From the NCBI RefSeq assembly GCF_000001735.4, contig NC_003076.8:17115835-17179834 (forward strand): a DNA stretch of 64,000 nt, written 5' to 3'. Both the position numbers and the translations under genes were made by a program. Under the pieces are notes generated by a model that made no database searches, was not told the origin of the DNA, and saw nothing but the letters and a program-made list of their open reading frames with translations. This document shows, piece by piece, positions 1-12,862 of the stretch (positions are counted from its first letter, which is position 1; every line of letters begins with the position of its first letter). This DNA comes from Arabidopsis thaliana. Lineage: Eukaryota; Streptophyta; Magnoliopsida; Brassicales; Brassicaceae.

Positions 1-795
1 TAGAAAATCTAAGATTAACTAGGCAAAATGAAGTTTATTTAAAATGTAATATGGCAAAACGGGAATCGAATTACATGTTCAACAGTTTGGAATTTGGCTC
101 ATGCGGAAGAAAAACAGAACGGCCATAATAAGCAGGGCCGTTTTGACTAGGGCATGCGAGATGTGCGACGGTATGAGACCCAGTGATAAATGAAGCCCAA
201 CATTTTTCATCACTTAAGAAAGGGACTTTTGCCCCCAAAAAGAAAAAAAACTAAAACAAATACAAGAAAAATACAAATACAAATAAGAATTATTTAAAAT
301 ATTTTAATGAAAAAATTATATTACGTATTTAAGTAGAGACATCTATTTGATTGAAATTTGAAATAGATGGTTACTTTGGCCACATAATTATGTTATCTTT
401 TATCTTGTAGTATTACATAATTATTTAACGTGATATATATTGATTTATCAATGTATATAATTACCAAATGAATATATTTTCATGTTTATTTAGAACATAA
501 TATGTTACATTTTCACTCATATATTGGTTGGTGCTTTTTTTTTCCTACTTACAAACTCTAGGAATAATCATTTATCTAAATACTTTTTCATTTCTCGCCA
601 TATACCTAATCAGCTTTGAAATTGATGTGTGTTGGAAAACAAACACCAAACTAACTCGAACACAATATAGGTTCGATTTTTCCTTATTTATCTACATTTT
701 TCTGTTGATGTAAAAGTGTAAACAAAACCTATTTGAACCTCAGAGAAAAAATTAAAAGAAAGAAAACAACCCCCCTTAGGAAAAAAAAAACATTT
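1..795. other. Intergenic, 3' side of the DUF547 gene
   Basis: No supportable gene. The stretch is AT-rich with short open frames that show no family signature. A small hairpin, AACGGCC (118-124) against GGCCGTT (136-142), lies near the left edge. The DUF547 gene ends at 796 on the minus strand, so part of this stretch should be its 3' UTR. Confidence 0.6.
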
Positions 796-3658
796 TCAGA
801 TGGAAAAAAGATATCTAAAAGTGAAGTCATAAGGGATAATATGGACAAGAGTAGAAGAAGGGGACTGAGACATCCCTTGTTCAACACAGTTGAGAGCATC
901 TTTACCCAACTCAGTAGGCAACTGAAGGAAAATCCAATCAAGCAATGATTCAATGTCCTTTGCAAAGTCATGACTATACCAATCCATCAGCTTTGGTATC
1001 CCTATTTTCACCACCGATATCCCCACCGATGCTTCTAGGTACTCTCTTTTCGCCACCTCCAACTCCTCCTCTACTTTACTCGCAGTGTACACCCGTACCT
1101 TCATGAGGTTGCAACCCATCAATTAGTTTTGGAACCATGACTATTTAGGAGAGAATAAGACCTCATTTTCTAAGAGTAAGTTTGCGTTCATAAGTGAAAA
1201 ATATTTCATATTTTCGTATTTTGATAAAACAAAATACTAAAAGTTGTGGGTTCATTTGGAAAAAGAACACACCAACTTTAAACACAAATGCAAAACAAAC
1301 AAACAAGACCTAAGTATATTGATATGATATGAACATGTACTTACCGCGGGTGAGGACCAGCTACCACATGAGAGAGCAAATGTTACAAGTGGCTCTGACA
1401 ATTCCAATCCAAATTTACTTCTCACTGCCATTTCATTTTTCTTTGAACCCTTTGGAGAAATCTGATAAATCAAGCGAAAAATGTAAAGTAAAGTCATTGA
1501 TAGATGATCATGACAACTCTAGAGAAAGGAAAGGGACCAACGAACGAATAGCTTACATATTTTGAGTGATGCGGTAAGCGGAGGATGAAGTGTTCGATCG
1601 TGATTGCATTGAGAAAGTGGCCTCCTACATTTATAGTCGCCTGCAAGCACAAGGGGCCATCTCAATTAGAAACACTGATAATAATTTTCTATGTATCTTT
1701 TACATGCAGAGATTTTTAATATCATAGACTTACCTTTTGCATTAATGTCACCATATCAGGGCTCTCCGGTATTCCATGTTCAAGGAAACCCTAATGTTTT
1801 CATTGTAACACAAGTTAATAAACCAAAGACAGGAATATATCTATTACTACATAGATATTGCTTAGTGCTTACATTCATCATGCAGCTGTTATAAATGTTT
1901 ATCCAGAAAGCTAACTTCTCTTGTTGATTAAGTTTCTGCATGTTGACTAAAGAAAGTCTTCCAAGCAATCGTCTGAAAAATTTCAAAAAAAAAAAAAAAG
2001 AATTGATGGATACACAAATCAAGAAAATAAACTTTCATTTTAGCAAGTAGGATTTTTCAAACCGCGCTTACTTCAGTTGGCGGATGAGAAACAAAGAGGA
2101 ACTTGACGTTCTGTTTTGGTTAAGTGAGGCTTCTTCAACATCACTGAAATTCTTATATCGACCAATATCCCTTCTTCTAAAACTAGAGCAAATTCCATAA
2201 GGATCCCTGAATGCCGTATCTTTATCGTTTTCTTGAGATTTTGTAACCATGGATCTCTTTATTGAGCTCATTCTCATGAAAATGTTAGACAGACATTTAA
2301 CCAAATCCTCGGAAATTTTATTTGGTTCATCACCGCCACCATGAGAGCTCCGCTCTGCATTTGTTTTGCGACATCTATGACTATCCTGCTATAATTATGT
2401 AAGTGAACTAATGATTAAATCTACAATTCAAGAAAACCAAATGAAAAGATAAAAAGTATTACTATGTATGTACCTTTAGTTTTTGAGCTTCTAAACTCTT
2501 ATTCAGTTGTGTATGAGCAATAGTCGTTTTCTTCATCGGTGTTTTGATAGAAGTAGCACTCAACTTGTTTTCTTTACCCTTCCTACACACTAAAAAGGGA
2601 ACACTAGCATCATATATTAGTCTAAATCACATCAAGAAACCTGACCTAGAACCCTATAAGCTCACCTGAAACAGAACAAGGTGCCCGTGAAAGAGGTGAT
2701 TCTGATTCTCTAGCACTAGTGGAAGCTGACTTGGATTTGGTCTGCCAATGCTTAGGAAATGCAGGAGAGCATTTTAAATTCTCTATCGATGAAGATGTAA
2801 AAACTGCTTCTTGATACAATTCTTGTCTACAATGCACAATATGTTCTTCTAACCGAACCAATTCCTCTTCCAAAACAGCCACTTCCGCAAGTAACTCCAA
2901 AACCTACATGAATTACCAAAAAAAAATCCCAATTTTAGACAAGATTTAGAGGGAAAATAAATTCACTGAGCTATGTTTTTCAGTTACAAACCGATGGAGG
3001 TAGAAACGGAGGAAGACGGGGAAGTGCTCCAAGAGGCCTACTAAATGCTCTTTCCATTGCTCGGTGAATGTTTTCTTCAAGTCTCAGCTTCTTTCTCAAC
3101 TTTTCAACCTTTAAACAAAATACCATCCAGTCTTATAAATTTCTTCAAGCTGTATATTGAGCAAACCTAAAGACATGAACTCGAAAAAGCCGTTACATCT
3201 TCTTGCAGAGTAATTATCTTCTCTCGATTTAACGCCTTTCGATTTACAACACCATTTTCACAACCTTTCAGTTTCTTCCCCTGCATCATTCAGCTCATAG
3301 TCAGATCAATATCACAGCCTAGTTAATGGATCTTAAACACTCTTTAATATAAAAAAATGAAAAAGTCCAAGGAGATTACATAAGTTTCTACAGAAAAACC
3401 TCAAGAACTACACTTTTTAAAAAATCGCTTTCAAGATCAGTGGAAAAAAATACAAAATCTAGATTTACAATTTTGTTATAAAATTAACAATTGAAGAACA
3501 CCAAGAGGAAAATATCATCATTAATAAAAAAAACAGAGAGATCAAAACGATTGAGATTCCTCACTCACAATGTTAGTATTTGTAGATGATGGAGTTTTAA
3601 CGCATCTTGTATAACTACTACTACCATTACTACTGCTACTGCTGCTACTCATCATCAT
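796..3658 (-). CDS. DUF547 / leucine-zipper (TERNARY COMPLEX FACTOR MIP1-like) protein
   Basis: Eleven coding exons join in phase to about 539 residues: 3658-3569, 3280-3197, 3108-2992, 2903-2666, 2589-2474, 2385-2072, 1972-1873, 1790-1734, 1640-1557, 1461-1345 and 1098-796. The chosen start is the first of three consecutive ATGs, followed by a Ser-rich tail. Residues about 31-125 form a charged coiled coil with the family's [11 protein letters not shown] turn (the N-terminal leucine-zipper domain). From about residue 320 comes DUF547, seen as [47 protein letters not shown] and [20 protein letters not shown], ending in a short C-terminal domain. The family is plant-wide and its biochemical role is unclear; the zipper is thought to mediate protein contacts. 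All splice sites are GT-AG. I remember it as At5g42690. Family assignment is firm, function is not. Confidence 0.9.
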
Positions 3659-6127
3659 AATTGTCTTCCGAATCAAAAGCTGTATAATACAAAACTACAG
3701 AGGAGAAAAAAACATTAAGAAACATATGAAGAAGTTGTAAAAGCGAAAATTCACAACTAAAACCTGGTTTGGATCAGTGATCTTGTGTCATCAACCATGG
3801 TGATCATTCTTGAAAGTTTGAAATTACAGAAAGGTACATGTGTAATGTTGAATCACTTTCTTTGTAATATTATATATGTAGAGAGAAATGAATAATTTAG
3901 TACGTATAGATGGAGACAGTTGCAGAAGAGGAAGATTTGGTGATGTTTCGTCTTCAGCTTCGGTGAGTTTTTTTTTTTTCCTTGATTTGTTTTGTGTATT
4001 CATTAGAGCAAAAAATAAAAATAAGTGAGGGATATCAAAAGGAGCGGTGAAACGGTCGGTCGTCTTCATTTTTATTTTTAAATTGTTTCTTTTTGTCTTA
4101 TATCTTTAAATTGCTTTTTTTTTGTGTGGATCAAATGATATTTTTAAGTTTTAATATATATACTATTTCTATTTCTGTACACAAAAATAAAATATTTTAA
4201 CCATTGTCGAATATATTAAAAGTATAGAAAATTTATTATGTCCTTTATCAATAGACTAATAAGATTTGTTTTTCTAATTAGTAAACTAAAATAATAAAAT
4301 TAAAATTGAGATTTGGTTTAAAAATATTTTTGTGAAATCAAAAAAGTATTTTTTCGGTTAATAAAATAATAAGTGCTTGCAATACCAATAAAATAGTTAT
4401 GGTTTGATTGGTAGGTAATCACAGTTTTTGTCAAGGTGATTATGAGAGTTTTTTGGCTGTTAAAGAGAACGGTTAAAGAAAAAAGAGACGATTATAATTG
4501 GTAATTAGATTCTAACCCACGTTATTATTGCTTTTTAGAATATATTTATTGTAAAAATGATAGTATTTAATTACATTTGTCATTTGATAATCACAGTTTT
4601 GTTAAAGCGAGTATGTGATGTTTGAAGGTTAAAGAGATATGATTATAATTAGTTATAGACTATAACTTATAGTCTTATAGATAATGATTAAAGAATAGAC
4701 GATACGGATTAATGCGTCAATCTCTTGGTGCAGTGAATTTGAAACTGGTTTAGGGTGAACTGAAAAAGGAGAGAGCAAGGTGCTTGAGCCTTGAGGTGTT
4801 GAGATGAACACAAGTTACACTTGCCCAAAAAAAAGGGAAAACGAAAAAGAAAAAAGAACGCAAGTTACGACTTGACATAGTATAAGCACATGTGTGACGT
4901 GGAGAACAGAAGGGAAGCATAAAACTAACGAAGATCATATCTAATTATTGAACATTGAAGAGATAGATCTCTACAATATCCTAGAAATTCTTTAATAATC
5001 AGAAAATGATCAGAAATTTTATCATCCAATTAGGTTTACGAGGATAAATGTAGTCGGTACGTAATCCATTCATTTGATTTTTTTCATAGTAAAATATAGC
5101 ACTATTTCGACTAGTTGAAAAAAAATAGTTAGATAATTACATTTTTGTGGAAAGTTGATCTCTAGTCTATATCTACGTAGTTATAAAATAAAAGAGGAGT
5201 GGTTCATATCAAATATGCTCTAAAAATTTCATGAGCGACACACATGTGTACTATTGTGTACGTCACACCAGAGTTGGCTAAATTTTTTCATTGATGGTTT
5301 TTGTTTGAAGATCAACACGTTGATAGCTTAATCTGTTTCTCATCGTTAAAACGTAACTAGTCCCGAATTCTAGTTTACACTATTTTTGGATTGTTCGCAA
5401 GCCCAGCTGGCAAATTATATTATTACATAGTTTCAGTTGATATGTCTCTTTTTCAAAATTATGTTCATATACCCTAACGATACTTAAATTATAGCTTTCG
5501 CTTAATGATGATGGATACATCATACCTGCTAAATTTCTCTACCTAATCGGCCAGTTTCCTTTTGGCCTAAAGAATTAAAAGCATCTTCCACTAAATGTTA
5601 TACTTTTCTATTATAATTGTATATATAATAAGGAACGGAGATATTGGTAATCTAATTACTATATTAGTACATCACATGCACTACAAAAAAGAAGTATTGT
5701 GGGAAAGAGATAGATCCGTACAGAAATAATGAGGGAGGTGTGGGCATGTGTTTCACCATGATGAGTGAACGTGGTGCGGTGGAGTTAGAAACCTTTTTGT
5801 CTTCTCTGTCTCTTTTCGACTGTACTGTTGTGTCGTTCAAACAATTATATATATGTCAAATGAATATGTTTTAGAGACAATAGTAATATTTATGTTAGGA
5901 ACATGGATCGGTGTGTGTGTTATGGATGACAAGATCTTGACCACGTACGTACTGATAACAACGACCAAATTATTTATTTTCATGAGGCAATTTGAAATTA
6001 AACAATCTTTAACAAATACAAATTTCAGATTACAATCGCAAGTGAGATATTGCATCTCTGGTTTTCAGTTTTCCCTTCGCCGGAAAACAAAGTTGTTCGT
6101 CACCAGACTCTTCCTCTAGATCGCGAG
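3659..6127. other. Intergenic and 5' leader of the DUF547 gene
   Basis: The first ~150 bases upstream of 3658 are probably the DUF547 5' UTR; a second ATG in a short leader reading lies near 3797 (minus strand) and may mark an upstream leader exon. The rest is AT-rich, with no frame or RNA gene I can support. Confidence 0.5.
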
Positions 6128-6201
6128 TGGGCTACTTATGGGCCTTTGATAGTTGGGCTTAAACTTTTCATATGTTGAATTTTTAGCCCACATAGGCCCA
6201 A
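6128..6201 (+). promoter_or_regulatory. Cluster of site II-type GGGCC/GGCCCA elements
   Basis: Four motifs lie within about 75 bases: TGGGCC (6139-6144), GTTGGGCTT (6153-6161), AGCCCA (6185-6190) and AGGCCCAAA (6193-6201), 135-200 bases before the B3 gene start codon. Such GGCCCA motifs are known TCP-bound 'site II' elements in promoters of growth and housekeeping genes. That they drive the B3 gene is inference from position. Confidence 0.55.
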
Positions 6202-6336
6202 ATATATGTGGTATTATCATAATCCTGCTTTGACTCTTTGACCATTGTTTCTGGAACTCAGTGCCCACACAATTCAAATACTTGAGCTCCGAACGGTCGT
6301 CAGCTAGGGTTTTTCTTCACTCAGAGAGAACCAAAA

Positions 6337-8343
6337 ATGGTGGTCGAAAAACAAACAAAGTACGAAGAATTTCGTTTGAAAAGAGTGGAAGAGAACAAGA
6401 AACGAATGGAAGCTCTGAATCTTCCAAAACTCTCTCAAATTCTCAATTCCACTTCCGTCAAGATTTCTCCGGTTTTGAATCTTTTCTCTCTTCTCTTTTA
6501 CATAATCCATACAATGATCGATTGTATTAATTAAATTGTGTAAAAATAGATGAAGAAGAGATCTATTCCTCGAACACCAGAGAAGAAGATGGTGATTGTT
6601 CGTAGATCTAGCCGTATCTCTAATTCTTCTTCTGTTCCGGTTTACAGAGAAGCAAGTCCTCTTTCTTTAATCTCTTGACTCTCGAATTTACAAAAATGGG
6701 TTTTTTTCCTCATTTCTAGGGTTTTAGCTCGTTTTATGTAATTTGGGTTTTTGTTTTGTTTTCTACAGGTTGATGTTAAACGAGTGCACATACAGAGAAG
6801 GTGAAATTGCAAAAAGATCTTATCTTTTTCATCTTTTGTTAAATCTTTGAAATTAGACTAGTTTTTGTCTTGGTTTTGGTTCTGTTTAGGGGAGTGGGCA
6901 AGAAGAGAGATTTATTGAATCGAGTTTATGTTTCTGAAGAAATCAGAGATGAGGCCATTTCAAGAGCTAACAAATTTCAGGATGAATTGGGGAGTGGTTA
7001 TCCAAGTTTTGTGAAATCTATGCTTCAATCACATGTTTCTGGTGGCTTCTGGCTGGTAAGCAACTTTCGTATACCCTAAATCGTTAGCTTACATTGCTTG
7101 ATTTCTGTTCTGTTTGGTAAAGTCCATTGCTAGTCTTTACATTGCTTGGTTTAATCAATTTTCAGTCTTTCTAACTCAGTACCTATGAGAAGTCTAGCTA
7201 GTAGCTATTTATATAACTTACATTGCTTAATATTTATGTTCTGTTCGCTTAAACTCCATCACCGTTCTTAGTATTGCTTCGTGTTACTCTAAAACTATCG
7301 CTTTTGAATTCGAAATTGTTGAGATAAAAATGTCTAACCATGTAAACTACACATAAAAGTTTATGTGTTAAGTCTAGAGAAGAACTATTGTAACTAGCCT
7401 AGGGGTGTTGCAGGGAATTGTAGTTTTTCCAGCTCAACAACAAATCTTACATTAAGGTTCTAAGGTCTTGGTTTTGTGCGTTTCTCTGGTTAATCAAGTC
7501 TCTTGTATGGTTTTAGAATTGAATCTTCTTAAACTTATCTGATGTTTTTGTACATGTGAAATAGCATTAGCAGACAGTACTTCTAACAATGATAAGCTAT
7601 TTATATAATTTACTTAATTTCTGGTCTGTTTGCTTAGACTCTATCACCATTCTTTGCATTGCGTATTACTTGGAAAAGTATAGCTTTTAATCCGATGAGT
7701 TTGTGATAATAATGTCAAGCCATGTAAACTACAAAATTTTTAATTCAGGACCTCTGAAATGTTATGTCTAGAGCAGAACTATTGTAACTAGCCTTGGGAT
7801 GGTGCAGTGAATTGTAGCTTTTCCAGCTCAAGAACATCAGCTGAATCTTATAAGGCCCATTCTGGATTCGTTTAAAGTCTTGGTTTGAGTGTTTCTCTGG
7901 TTAATGAAGTCTCTTCTATGGTCTTATTAAACTCATCTGATGTTTTTGTTCATGTGAATGTTATCATTATCTAACCAAGCAAAGCCATTCTTTTGGTTGC
8001 AATCAGGGTCTTCCAGTGCAATTTTGCAAATCTCACCTCGGGTTACATGATGGTGTCATAACTTTGATAGATGAAGAAGGCGAGGAGTATGAGACTATCT
8101 ACTTAGCGAGAAAGAATGGACTTAGTGGTGGATGGATGGGATTTGCGGTTGCTCACAATCTAGCATATGGGGATACTCTTGTTTTCGAGTTAGTTCGTCG
8201 TACCGCTTTCAAGGTTAGTAAACCTGTTAGTTACCTACCAAAACCGCAAAAAATGATGAAACTGATGATTGATGTTGTTATTCTGTCAGGTTTACATTAC
8301 AAGAGTTGGAAGTTGTGGAGAAAGCTCCAAAGATATGAGCTGA
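6337..8343 (+). CDS. B3 DNA-binding domain protein
   Basis: Six coding exons give about 231 residues: 6337-6471, 6550-6651, 6769-6800, 6890-7055, 8007-8213 and 8290-8343. The basic N-terminal ~110 residues (KRVEENKKRMEALNLPKL) precede a single B3 domain at roughly residues 118-214, running from YPSFVKSMLQSHVSGGFWLG through LPVQFCKSHLGLHDGVITL, GLSGGWMGFAVAHNLAYGD and FELVRRTAFKVYI. B3 domains bind DNA through the major groove; this layout is that of the small plant-specific B3 proteins related to At3g19184 and At5g58280, so a nuclear DNA-binding role is likely and targets are unknown. The intron after exon 2 starts with GC (GCAAGT), the only choice that keeps the frame. The fourth intron is long (951 bp) and carries an internal duplication. 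I remember it as At5g42700. Confidence 0.9.
7203..7834 (+). repeat. Diverged ~390 bp tandem duplication inside a B3-gene intron
   Basis: Two copies share order and sequence: AGCTATTTATATAA at 7203 and 7595; CATGTAAACTACA in both; AGAACTATTGTAACTAGCCT at 7381 and 7775; and a pyrimidine-rich end reading TTCCAGCTCAA. The offset is 392-394 bases, with many substitutions between copies. It lies wholly within intron 4 (7056-8006). Confidence 0.75.
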
Positions 8344-9743
8344 TCATGTCAGGAATTTGGATATGACCTGAGTTAGAAGTTTATTTGCCCTTTTGTCTTT
8401 TGTAAGTAAGATGGTAACTCTAGGCTAATTGTCCTCTTCAGTCTTCCACTGCTAAATCTGATATTTTGTTAACAATATTTTGGAAGGGTTGCAAAAATCC
8501 TTGAAATTTTAGGAATGGGAAATAACAGTAAATTTAGTTTGATGTTTGATGTTTTTATTTGTTGTTTTAACTCTTAAGAGCTAAGTTGTTCTAATGATTA
8601 AATCTCCTACTAAAATCGCATCACTTTCTCCTAAATAATTTAAACGGATATAACCTAAAGTATCGCTTGATCCACTTTAGACTTATCAACGAAATTATTA
8701 ATGAAAAAATCTTAGTATCGAGCTTATCTATTTTAAAACCATTAACTAAATTATTAATGCAAGAAACACTTCAAGTAAAAATCCTCAAGTATTAGTACAT
8801 TCTTGATGTGTTTGAGTTGTTGGTAGTTGCTACTGATTTCAGCCCAAAGTTATCTCGCTTTCGCCGTCATAGATTTCAGGTAACATGTGTTATAAAAGAC
8901 CTTTAAAAAATTCTAAATATTCTTTATATCATGCGTTAGAAAACTTTAGAAATTTGCATTTGTTATATTTTAAATATAGACAAAAATGTAGTATTTTTGA
9001 AAAATGTTATCATAAAAAGTGTTATTTTTGATGTTCTTCCTAAATCATTTGCTCATTTTCTATAGTTTATGAATGTGGTGCAAAGAAATACAAGCTTTTA
9101 AATGTAAAAGTACAAACTTTTCTTCAGTCGTTTCTTGATTATATATTCTCTAAACAAAATTCTCATTATTAAGTTAAAACATGTTTTGCTAAAATAGAAA
9201 TCAAAGCTGATTTTTAAGAATGCTCAACAAGTAGTATTTTGGATCGGACAATGATATCATCATATTAGCATGCACAATTCATTTGAAAATTTCAATTTTT
9301 TCTAAGCGTAAATTATTGTATTCATCTTATTATAATCAATGCAACGCAGTAAGGCACTAGCAGACGCAAAAGAGAGTGAGAAGAGGCTTGAAAGTTAAGT
9401 CGCAAAGGAAAGCCTTCGTCATTGCTTAACTTGCAATCGAAGTCAAGAAACAAAAAATTACTCTGAAGGGCCTAACGTTCACGTCAATCATCCAAACACA
9501 CACATGAATTTTTTTTAGAGTCTTCCATTGTTATCAATTAGATTTTTGCTATCACTACTAGAATACTCTCACCAAACACTGAAAGAACCATCTCAACCAA
9601 AGATTAATTCAAGAAAACAACTCAAACCAACAAACAAAAATAAAATAAAAGTATTGAGTCTTTAGAAATAACCCTAAAGCAAATGTTCAGAGACTTTTCT
9701 TGTGTCTTCTATTTTCTGGACTCAAGAGTAAAAATAAGAGAGA
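8344..9743. other. Intergenic
   Basis: AT-rich spacer holding the 3' end of the B3 gene and the promoter and 5' leader of the next gene. No open frame, RNA gene or repeat I can support. Confidence 0.5.
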
Positions 9744-12700
9744 ATGAGTTCGAATGGCGAGAAGAGAATGATGAAAAGGTCAGATTTTGCGCAGAAGTTG
9801 TTGGATGATCTTCGTGTGAGGAAAGAACAGCTTTCAGGCTCTCAGAACTCCCTACAAAAAGGTATGAATGAACTAGCATTGATCCATGAAACGAGAGAGC
9901 ATGTAGCTAAGCTAGATTCTTGAATCTTTTCGATATCGCACAACGTTTCGTCTGTTAGATCTATATGTAGAAGTTTTCAACAGAAGCTAAAATGCTCCCA
10001 GCCAATTCATTAAGGCATCAAAAGATTATGAACTAACCAATAAGTTCCGGTCTTAGGACGATAATCTCCTAGGGTCGCGGACCACAACAGGTTAATTTAG
10101 TCCCATCCCGGCCGCTAAAGAATTTTTTTGTATGCATATATTCCAACAAAGGCTTTAAGGGATTTACAACATAGCTTGTGTATTGCAACAAGCTACAAAG
10201 AAAAAATCTCTCTAATGTCAATTTTGGCTTTTTTGGTTGCAGATAAATATGCATATTCGAACAGAGGATTTAAGGGATCCAGAGCAAATTCTGTAAGCTG
10301 TGAAACATCTTTCTAAACTTTCAAAATCTACAATGAGTGTTACCATAATATTCTCACTAAAATCAAATGCTTCATTGGTTGTAGACAACATTTCAAGATC
10401 TTACTAGCGGCTGCATAGAGGCTTCAAATCAGTTAGTTCCTTATGGAAAGGGCAAGAGCATGGAGAAACTCGACTTGTCGAAAGCATTAGCATTTGCACT
10501 TGAAAATGCTGGAAAAGCTACAAGAGTAGATCCTTCAGGGAGTGCCTCAATCATTAGTTTCTTGCATGAAGTAGGAAGGAGATCTTTGGGAGAAACAAGA
10601 AGCAGTCAAGTTTTTGTGCAACAACAACAACCTTCTTCAAGCAGTCCCATGATTCATGTTCATATCAAAGAGATTTCAAAGGGAGCTCAAAAGCTGAATC
10701 AGATCATTAACGCATGTAGCAACGGCCTAAGCTTTCGTAAAGGAAGGTACTCTATACAATGCGGGGAACAACTCATGGAAGGCGCCATTGAGTTGGAACA
10801 GTCTCTTCGTTTGCTTGTAGACATACAACAAGCATCTGAGTATACAAGCCACAAACGGAGGAAAAACAGAATCAAGCTGCTTGAAGAAAATGGTGATGAT
10901 GATGAGGAGGAGGATGCTCATAATCAAAACTACCAAAAGATCAAACAAGTCGCAAAGGCGGATATCGAGATGAGACTATTGGCACTTAACTATCAAGAGG
11001 ATAAGAACAACAAACATAGAAAGCAAACAAGTTATTGCGAAGATACCGAGCAGAGATCAACGAAACCTCAGAAGGGAAGGATTCCGAGTGTTGTTGCAAA
11101 GTTGATGGGACTAGGAGAGTTTCCACAAGATGAAAAAGAGACCAACATAAAACATGATGGAGAGAATCTCACAAGGCGTAGAGTAATGGAAGCTAGTGAA
11201 AATCTTGTTGAACTAAAGACACAAAGGAAGTCAACATCATTGGATTTAGTAATCCACAAGGAGACTCAAACCGCGAATGAGATAAACTACAAAGCCAAGT
11301 CTCAGCAAAAGGATAGAGAGAAGGATGATTCAAAGAGTAGAAAAAGAAGCAAGGCTTCATACAAGAAAGATGGAGAAACTACTACGAAAAATGTTATCAA
11401 AAGGAATCCAACTCCAACAGAAAATAAACATAAGGTTGTCGCGAGGAGTCAACAAAAGCCTTTACATAAACTTAGCAATAAGAAAGAGAAGTTGCAGCGA
11501 GAAAGACATCGAGAAAATGGTGTAACGACAAATCATTCACAAAAACCTTTGAGTTCAGAGGATTTACAAATGAAGGTACGACTCATAAACAAAGCTAAAG
11601 CTGTGAAGAAAAGCTTTTCTCATGTTGAGGTAGCACAAAAGGGAAAAGAAGGAGAGGTTCTTAAAGCCAAGATCTGCGAAAAGAAAAACCAAGACATCTA
11701 TATTTCAAATGAAGCATTGTGCAAAGTAATGAAGCGACCAGAGATTAAGAAAGAAGATGGAAAACATGATCTGTTACTCAAAAGTTACAATGACAGTAAT
11801 GAGAAGAAAGCAGAAGTAGATACATGCATCAAAAGTTCTCAAGTTTCAGGTGTTGAGCATAAGAAAGAGATCAAAGATGACTCAATTCTTCTTATTGCCG
11901 CAGAGAGAGTCCCATGTCAAGCTCCATCAGAAAATGTAAGCTTACTATTTGTTAACTTCACATATATACCATCTGTATATGTTAGTTCTAATCGGTGTTG
12001 GATGTTCATAAGCAGCATCATGGGCGTATGTTCACAAATGGGATGGATCAACAAGCTCCAATACCAAAGTCTGATGGAAATTCAGATATATTATCCAAGA
12101 CAGTATATAAAGGTAAGAAGCAAATAATGAACTTTTGGTTTGTCTTGTTATTAATCTCATTGCACATTTTTAAAAAATCACTAATAATCATTTCGAGCAT
12201 TATGTCAAGATTTTGTTTTGATAAAAATGGAACTAAAATAAGTTACAATTATTTCAGAAACAAAAGGGGAGATAGAAGCTGGTTTACCCTTGTTGGAGAA
12301 GCGACAAGAACGCCGAAAACGAGAAACAACAGAGACATTATCCGAAAATGAAATAAACCTAAAGAAGATATTTGTGAAAAGCCAATTATTTCTAGACACA
12401 GCAAAGGCACATTTCAAACTCAACATTCCTCAAAATGTCTTTCATGACACCACCAGTGGGAGCTATTACTATCAAGAAGACAAGAATCTAACCCTCGAGT
12501 GTGCCTTCGAGCTAATGAAACGAAAAAGGAGATTTCAAGAGTTAAGTGTCCATCCTTTCGTGAAGGTACCCATAAGTTCCTCTAAAATAAACTCATTGGA
12601 CCATCTTATTAGACAAATAAGCAAAGAGTTAGAGAAGCTGAGAGCCTACGGTAGAGACTGCCACATTGGATCACATGTTGAAGACTACGTGTTGGAAAGA

Positions 12701-12862
12701 GATGTTCACTATAAAGACCCATACTTGAACTCAATGTGGGACATGGGTTGGAATGATTCGATGCTCGCGTTCATCGAGAAAGATGATGTTATGAGGGATA
12801 TAGAGAGGGAAGTCTTCAGTGGACTCTTGGAAGAGATAACAAGAGATCTTATATGCATATAG
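9744..12862 (+). CDS. TRM/LONGIFOLIA-like protein (DUF3741/DUF4378 type)
   Basis: Five coding exons in phase give about 806 residues: 9744-9861, 10243-10292, 10385-11935, 12016-12112 and 12258-12862. The N-terminus contains SDFAQKLLDDLRVRKEQL. Residues about 288-303 read RIPSVVAKLMGLGEFP, the short DUF3741 (VAKLMGL) motif of the TON1 Recruiting Motif/LONGIFOLIA superfamily. A long Lys/Glu-rich, low-complexity middle follows. The last ~100 residues include LVLERDVHYKDPYL-like sequence (read here as YVLERDVHYKDPYLNSMWD) and an acidic helix ending EVFSGLLEEITRDLICI, which resembles the DUF4378 C-terminal module. Known TRM proteins attach to microtubules or recruit TON1/PP2A; whether this member does is inference. 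A single frame running on past 11935 would end in unrelated residues, so the GTAAGC donor there is preferred. I remember it as At5g42710. Confidence 0.85.

Noticed and set aside
528-713. 61-codon open frame left of the DUF547 gene
   Set aside because: Hydrophobic AT-driven frame with no signal or domain; expected by chance in AT-rich spacer.
10460-12127. 555-codon continuous frame as the whole TRM-like gene
   Set aside because: Upstream exons (9744 and 10243) and the motif-bearing C-terminal exon join in phase; the last codons of the uninterrupted frame are intron sequence.
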